Assembly (NCBI RefSeq): GCF_041146795.1
Contig: NC_135176.1
Span: 17,991,786-18,055,785 of the forward strand
Source: Maylandia zebra
Taxonomy: Eukaryota; Chordata; Actinopteri; Cichliformes; Cichlidae
DNA: 64,000 nucleotides
Direction of reading: 5' to 3'
The translations under genes and the position numbers were made by a program. This document shows, in pieces, positions 23,336-64,000 of the stretch. Each line of letters begins with the position of its first letter. Position 1 is the stretch's first letter. A model generated the notes under the pieces. It was not told the DNA's origin, did not search any database, and was given only the letters and a program-made list of their open reading frames with translations.

Positions 23336-26308
23336 CACTGCACCTTAAAAGTTGAGATTCCTGAATGTATACATACACTATGAAGTCAAAATGGAAATGA
23401 TGGGGTGCTTGCCTATTATACACAGTAGACTATGTTACTCTACTGCAATGATACAATGTTCTCCCATACAAACTGATGGCACAATTTCTAAATTACTCCA
23501 AGCTTCTTTTTTTAACAATACTAGCGTGTCTAGCTAAAAATGTTCAGATTTCAAGCTGTTAAGATCAGGAGAAAGAGGATTAGAAATGAATATACCTGAA
23601 GGACCATTCAGGTTGAGCATTTTGGAGACACAGTGAAGCAAAGCTGAGAGGGTTTGGACATTTGTAGAGGAGGGATGTTAAAGATGGAGCTGCCAGGAAG
23701 GAGGAAGACTGCAGAGAACATTGATAGATGTAGGAAGAGGGCAGAGCCCCTTGAATACAATTAGTTTTTCAGTCATTTATAAAGCACCAAAAGACAACAT
23801 AAGTTATAGGTCTTTACTTTAACAACTTTTACAGAGCTTCAACTCAAAACAACTTCACAAAGGCTGTGAAAATATTTACAAGGTGAAAAAACAACTACTG
23901 TCTTCATCTAAAAAGCTTTAAAAATGTGCAACTTCTTGTTTGGCATGCAAACACATTCTCCCACACACAGGAAAAAGAAAAACATACCCGCGTGAGCTTG
24001 TGGCTCCCTTTTGTACCTCATACAAACGTATCTTTCAGATAAAATTATCTTGTTAATAAATATTTCAAACACTCCATACAGTAAACAGAAAATGCATGCA
24101 TGGCAGTTTGAGTTGAGAGAACAAACATCATTATAAAACTTAAGTCAAATAAGTGTCGTTTCATATCTGATCAGATATAAATAGGAAAAGAAGACATTTG
24201 TACAGCAACAGCAAAATGATTGCTTGATCCGAACCAAGGGAGAGTCTCTCACACACACACAAAAAGGCTGACAACGACGAGTTCAGATTCAGTAGTGTGT
24301 AGCGTGGGTTTCATTTCGCACATCTACAATGAGTGCAGAATGTCAGCATTTCCCTTACGTGTAAGGTAACTACAAACCACACAAACATATCCTACTATGG
24401 TTGTGTGACAGTAACGATTAGAAGTATACAGACGGGCAAATACTTGACTGTGTACATGCGCCATCTTCTCTGCATGTGAACACCAAGTCGACAGAAATAT
24501 AGTGTTTACGCTCACTAAAGATGCTACAGCTAGCCACGGAGGGGTGCACGCCACGCACGGATAATGGCATGATTACTCTACCAATGTTTACAACAGTAGT
24601 CAGGGGACAAGTTGATTCACTGATACAGAATATCAATAATAGAAACAGGCCAAAGAGCAGCGTAAAGAAATGCGCTTGAATATTCTGCATCTGCTCTGTC
24701 AGCAAGTCTTTCAATCAGGCTGAGGTCAGACGTCTGGGCCAAGCGAAAAGGACAGGACGGGAGCGTACAGTAGAAAGCATTCAGCTGGGTCATGCATTGC
24801 ACAGTTTCCTCCAGAGGAGGCCTCAGAACAGTAGAGACAAAATCACTCCAGCATTTGGCTTTTCCTTCTTAATAAAAGTGACAGCCTTTTTCTCTCACAG
24901 TAACAAAACATACATGATCTCCTTTCTACAACATTTAGAAAAAACGTATAACAAAACTCCACAGAGGAAACTTCTTCCAGTGATGCTACGTAGTGTCACG
25001 GCTCATTTCCTCACTGTCTCTTTCATCCTTCCTGAAGGAGGCAGCAAGTGTCAAGCATGTCTAAAAGTTCCTCTGGGAAGCCAGTTTAAGTCCAAGCTAA
25101 AAGCCTTCACAGGTCCTCGGAGTGCAGCACAGATTAGATGCTGAATTATGACCGTCAAGCGGGACTTAAACAAGGAGGTACATTATTTTTCACGACATCT
25201 AGCTTTAGAAGCAAAGCCTGCGCTTGTATATAATCACATCAGGTCATTCTTATCAGCAGGCAGCAATCTGTAGTATCCAGAGATAAATCCCATTATACAT
25301 GGGATATGATTCCCTGTCCTTAAACATTTAAAGTGTCCAGTTATTTCTGGTATGTCATTGTCTACTTTTCAGATGCAAAGACCTGATGTTGGATCGTTAG
25401 GTCCTCTGGCGTGGTAACTTTAAAGTCTCAGGTTTGGACATCTGACGGTTCAGTATTCAGGAGCCCCCCTACTGTCAGTAAGGGCAGGGCAGCTTGTCCC
25501 ACCTTCCCCAGGTAGCGAGTCAAAGGCGTAGCAGCACCGCCGAAGGAGCAACAACAACCCCAAGCTGCAGCCTCTCCTGGGCCGGTGGGACAGGGAGGGG
25601 GTGGTGGGGGAGGGGGAAGAGATGAACTCGATGAAGGGCTGTGAGTTAAGACCGTGTCACGGCCCGGGTGCAGAATCGAGGACGGGCTTGAGTGTTTGTA
25701 CGGAGAGCATGGGAAATGGGGAAGATGAGAGCCCCGGGAAGAAATGGGCGATGGGTTCGTGTAAGAGTGTGTGAGCAAGGTGGGCGCTGAGGCCACAGTT
25801 GGGAGAGAGCTGGATGTGAGAGATGATATCGGGTGTTTGCTGCAGTGGAAATGTGATTGCGGTAAACTGCATGATGGATGTACTCTGATAGGATAATAAA
25901 GGCTTGCGTTCTCATCTAGATAACGTCTCTTTGGCTCTTGTGTGAGCGGCAGTGTAAAATGTGATTGGCCTGGCGTGTTGGAGCTATGAGCAGAGAACAG
26001 GTCGGGGGGTTTGGGAAAATTAAGTAAAGAGGTCTCAGAGTTTGCAGTGGATGAGGATGAAGAGTGGAATGAAAGGTTTAATTCAGGTTCTAGTGCTGGG
26101 CAGGGTGGTAAGTGGGTATCTGCCTGGAGCTGTGAATCTGGGGCAGCAGACACATAGGAGGCGGCAGGGGCCAGGTATGTGGGTGCTGGGCCCCCTCTGT
26201 AAGAGCAGGCTGAGAGGATTGCAGAGGTTGTCTTGGAAGGGTCAATGGCTGCAGTGATGGAGGGAGTAAAGGTGGAGAAGGAGGGGGTGGGGGGCTCCTG
26301 AAGTCCTG
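23336..26308 (-). other. fry: Convergent intergenic gap and probable 3'UTR of fry
   Basis: Follows the fry stop codon (26309-26311) on the minus strand. No canonical AATAAA is seen on the minus strand; weaker variants AGTAAA (about 23813-23818) and TATAAA (about 23776-23781) could mark a 3' end, giving a ~2.5 kb 3'UTR and ~440 bp before the zar1l poly(A) signal. The segment 25430-26150 is C/T-rich on the transcribed strand and has a long open frame without any ATG, so I treat it as UTR. Confidence 0.5.
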
Positions 26309-62374
<36,066 letters not shown>

Positions 62375-64000
62375 GGTGCAGACAGCCTTACAAGGACACA
62401 GTGGGTGAAATGGGGAAAAAAAAAAAACGGTGGGATTTTACAGGCTGTGAAATACAGCAGCCATGATTAAAAACAAAAGCAATTCCTTGCAAGAGGTTAA
62501 AGTCACAGAGGACGTTTGTCTACTCCACCATTGTCAAAAATGCTACAGAAGTCCCTTTGATGTAAAGCTTTGGCACCAGGTCGGTTTAACCAAAGCTAAA
62601 AGTGTAAATCTCCATCCTTACGAAAATGAACGACAGAAAAAGCGAAACACACGAGCCTGAGGTCAAAAAGAAAACTGTCATGACAGCAGCACTACAGCTC
62701 TATCCCACATTCAGTCCAAATCAAACAGGGTGATGAGCTGCAGCCACACACTGGAGGAGCCATAGCCAGAGCAAATCCGCCCAAGTGAAGATGCCTCGAT
62801 GCTTCAGAGCCAAGAGAGCTCCAGTTGAAAGTTGAAGAGGAGGTGCAGAAGTGTCTTCTTAAAATAAAAGTAGACAACCAACAACCATTTATTCTGTCAT
62901 AAGGGCAATCTACGAACAGGGATCAAAAAACCTTTCCAGTGTCCTGCTCCAGGAGAGGTTTGAGTAGATTAGAGGCTGCGTAGGGCCTCGTGCTCGAGAG
63001 CTATATGAGCCTACAGGTCAGCTATCAGTTTCTACTTTTGCTTCTGCTCCGCCTCCAACCTGCCAACACTGCTCTGCACAACAATTCCTGTGACCTTGAA
63101 TTCTTTGAAGCCCTTTGGAAAGAAGTATTGAAATTAAGTGCTTCTTTGAAAATGGTTAAGGGCTGTCCTTAAGTAGCCAATAGCAGTTAAGTAAAGTCTG
63201 CCCTTTGTGGAGATCTGACCAGAAGAGTTAGGCTGGAATTTCAACACTGCTCCGAGAGTGAGCCGAGGGGCGGAGGGAGGTGCTATATATAGACTGCTGG
63301 CGGTCACTCTCTTACATACCCACCACTCCCACTGACCCCTACTCATACACAATTGCAGACACATGAGCACAAAGACATAATATACAGAAACACACACACT
63401 CACACACAATAGAAGGTGGTCTCAAACTGAGATAATCTATTACAACTGCTCAGTGAAACACAGTGGTGTACAAGCTTGTGTTTGAGAGTCGAAAGTCGTG
63501 GCGGCCCAGGAAAGCTGCGGTGGAGCACTTCCTGTGATCATCTGTAGACCATTTGTATGACTCAGCAATGAAGGGAGTAATTCAGCAGAATTCTACCATG
63601 TCCAGTCAATACAAGCCTGCCTTGGTTTAATTACATTTACAATAAATTTCAAATTTTAATTGAGAAAAATGTATTTAAAAATGTGCGAGCGAGAACGAGA
63701 CAAAGGACGAAAGGGACTGAAATGGCAAAGAGACGAAGAGGAAGAGGAATAAAAAGCAGAATTGACAATAACAACACTGTTTTTCCTTGAGCCACAATTC
63801 CACTGAAGGAAATTCCACTGCCGTTTTGATGCTGGATGGAGACAGCAACACATTTTAAAACCCTGACTTGGACTGTGGGCATCAAGTCTTAAAAATAATC
63901 AGCAGATTATCTGATAAAAATAGACCAAGTGGAGAGAATTTACATCTGGTGTTTACCTCCAACCATCATGTCATACTAGCAGACAAGCACCCTGGTGGGA
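62375..64000. other. fry: Upstream flank or intron of fry
   Basis: No coding exon recognised. If the exon at 62317-62374 is a true first exon, this holds its leader and promoter; otherwise it is fry intron. Notable are a palindromic TATA box with an adjacent GC box (listed separately) and a (CA)-rich stretch near 63385-63410. Confidence 0.5.
63267..63292. promoter_or_regulatory. fry: Candidate alternative fry promoter: GC box and palindromic TATA
   Basis: GGGGCGG at 63267-63273 and CTATATATAG at 63283-63292. The TATA element is its own reverse complement, so it could serve either strand; on the minus strand it would place a start near 63255, ~880 nt upstream of the candidate first fry ATG at 62374. 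Direction and use are inference. Confidence 0.35.

Noticed and set aside
25428..26153. 241-codon open frame on the minus strand downstream of fry, Ser/Pro-rich
   Set aside because: It begins with GTG and contains no methionine at all, so it cannot be an ordinary vertebrate gene; composition reflects the C/T-rich fry 3'UTR.
62375..64000. Canonical first fry coding exon
   Set aside because: No minus-strand frame resembling the mammalian start with a matching donor was found; it presumably lies right of the window.

Overview
The window is nuclear DNA of a ray-finned fish. Split genes with GT-AG introns, vertebrate proteins, and abundant teleost-type repeats (hAT DNA elements with CTGGGC or GGGGTG ends, a gypsy-like LTR element, LINE and SINE tails, long CA/GATAA tracts) all point to a percomorph teleost. 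Some repeats look like those common in cichlids, but the species cannot be fixed from sequence alone. There is no prokaryotic content. Most short open frames are chance frames or parts of exons.

Three conserved genes are present. (1) pds5b (cohesin regulator), minus strand: nine coding exons between 130 and 8888 give the first ~352 residues, and the rest lies left of the window. A probable non-coding first exon sits at about 19868-19941 in a CpG-rich promoter, so intron 1 is ~11 kb and full of transposon insertions. (2) zar1l (zygote arrest 1-like, maternal RNA-binding protein), plus strand: four exons, 21324-23132, 297 aa, with CCAAT and TATA boxes upstream and a polyadenylation signal at 23330. 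(3) fry (Furry, giant HEAT/ARM-type scaffold of NDR kinases, spindle and microtubules), minus strand: 67 coding exons from 62374 down to the stop at 26309. Their lengths sum to 9114 nt, exactly 3037 codons plus stop, with every junction phase-compatible. The canonical vertebrate fry amino terminus is not seen; an alternative first coding exon is proposed at 62317-62374.

Layout: 1-8908 pds5b N-terminal exons; 8909-19867 pds5b intron 1, with two hAT-like elements (10204-11787 and 14686-16128) and SINE/LINE debris; 19942-21277 short divergent intergenic region; 21324-23335 zar1l; 23336-26308 convergent 3' ends of zar1l and fry; 26309-62374 fry; 62375-64000 possible upstream promoter of the alternative fry transcript. 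Gene order and relative orientation match the human FRY-ZAR1L-...-PDS5B block on chromosome 13, but BRCA2 and N4BP2L1/L2, which lie between ZAR1L and PDS5B in human, are absent from the 1.3 kb interval here.

The most unusual structure is in the intron before the last two fry exons (28433-33730). A 4.8 kb hAT-type element with 8-bp target duplication (28615-33395) carries an internally deleted gypsy-like LTR retrotransposon that has become a higher-order tandem array: six LTRs alternating at ~442-460 and ~749 bp, period ~1192 bp. The LTRs lie in the same transcriptional sense as fry and bring several AATAAA signals. Other points of note are two in-frame fry microexons (9 and 18 nt) and one GC-AG intron.
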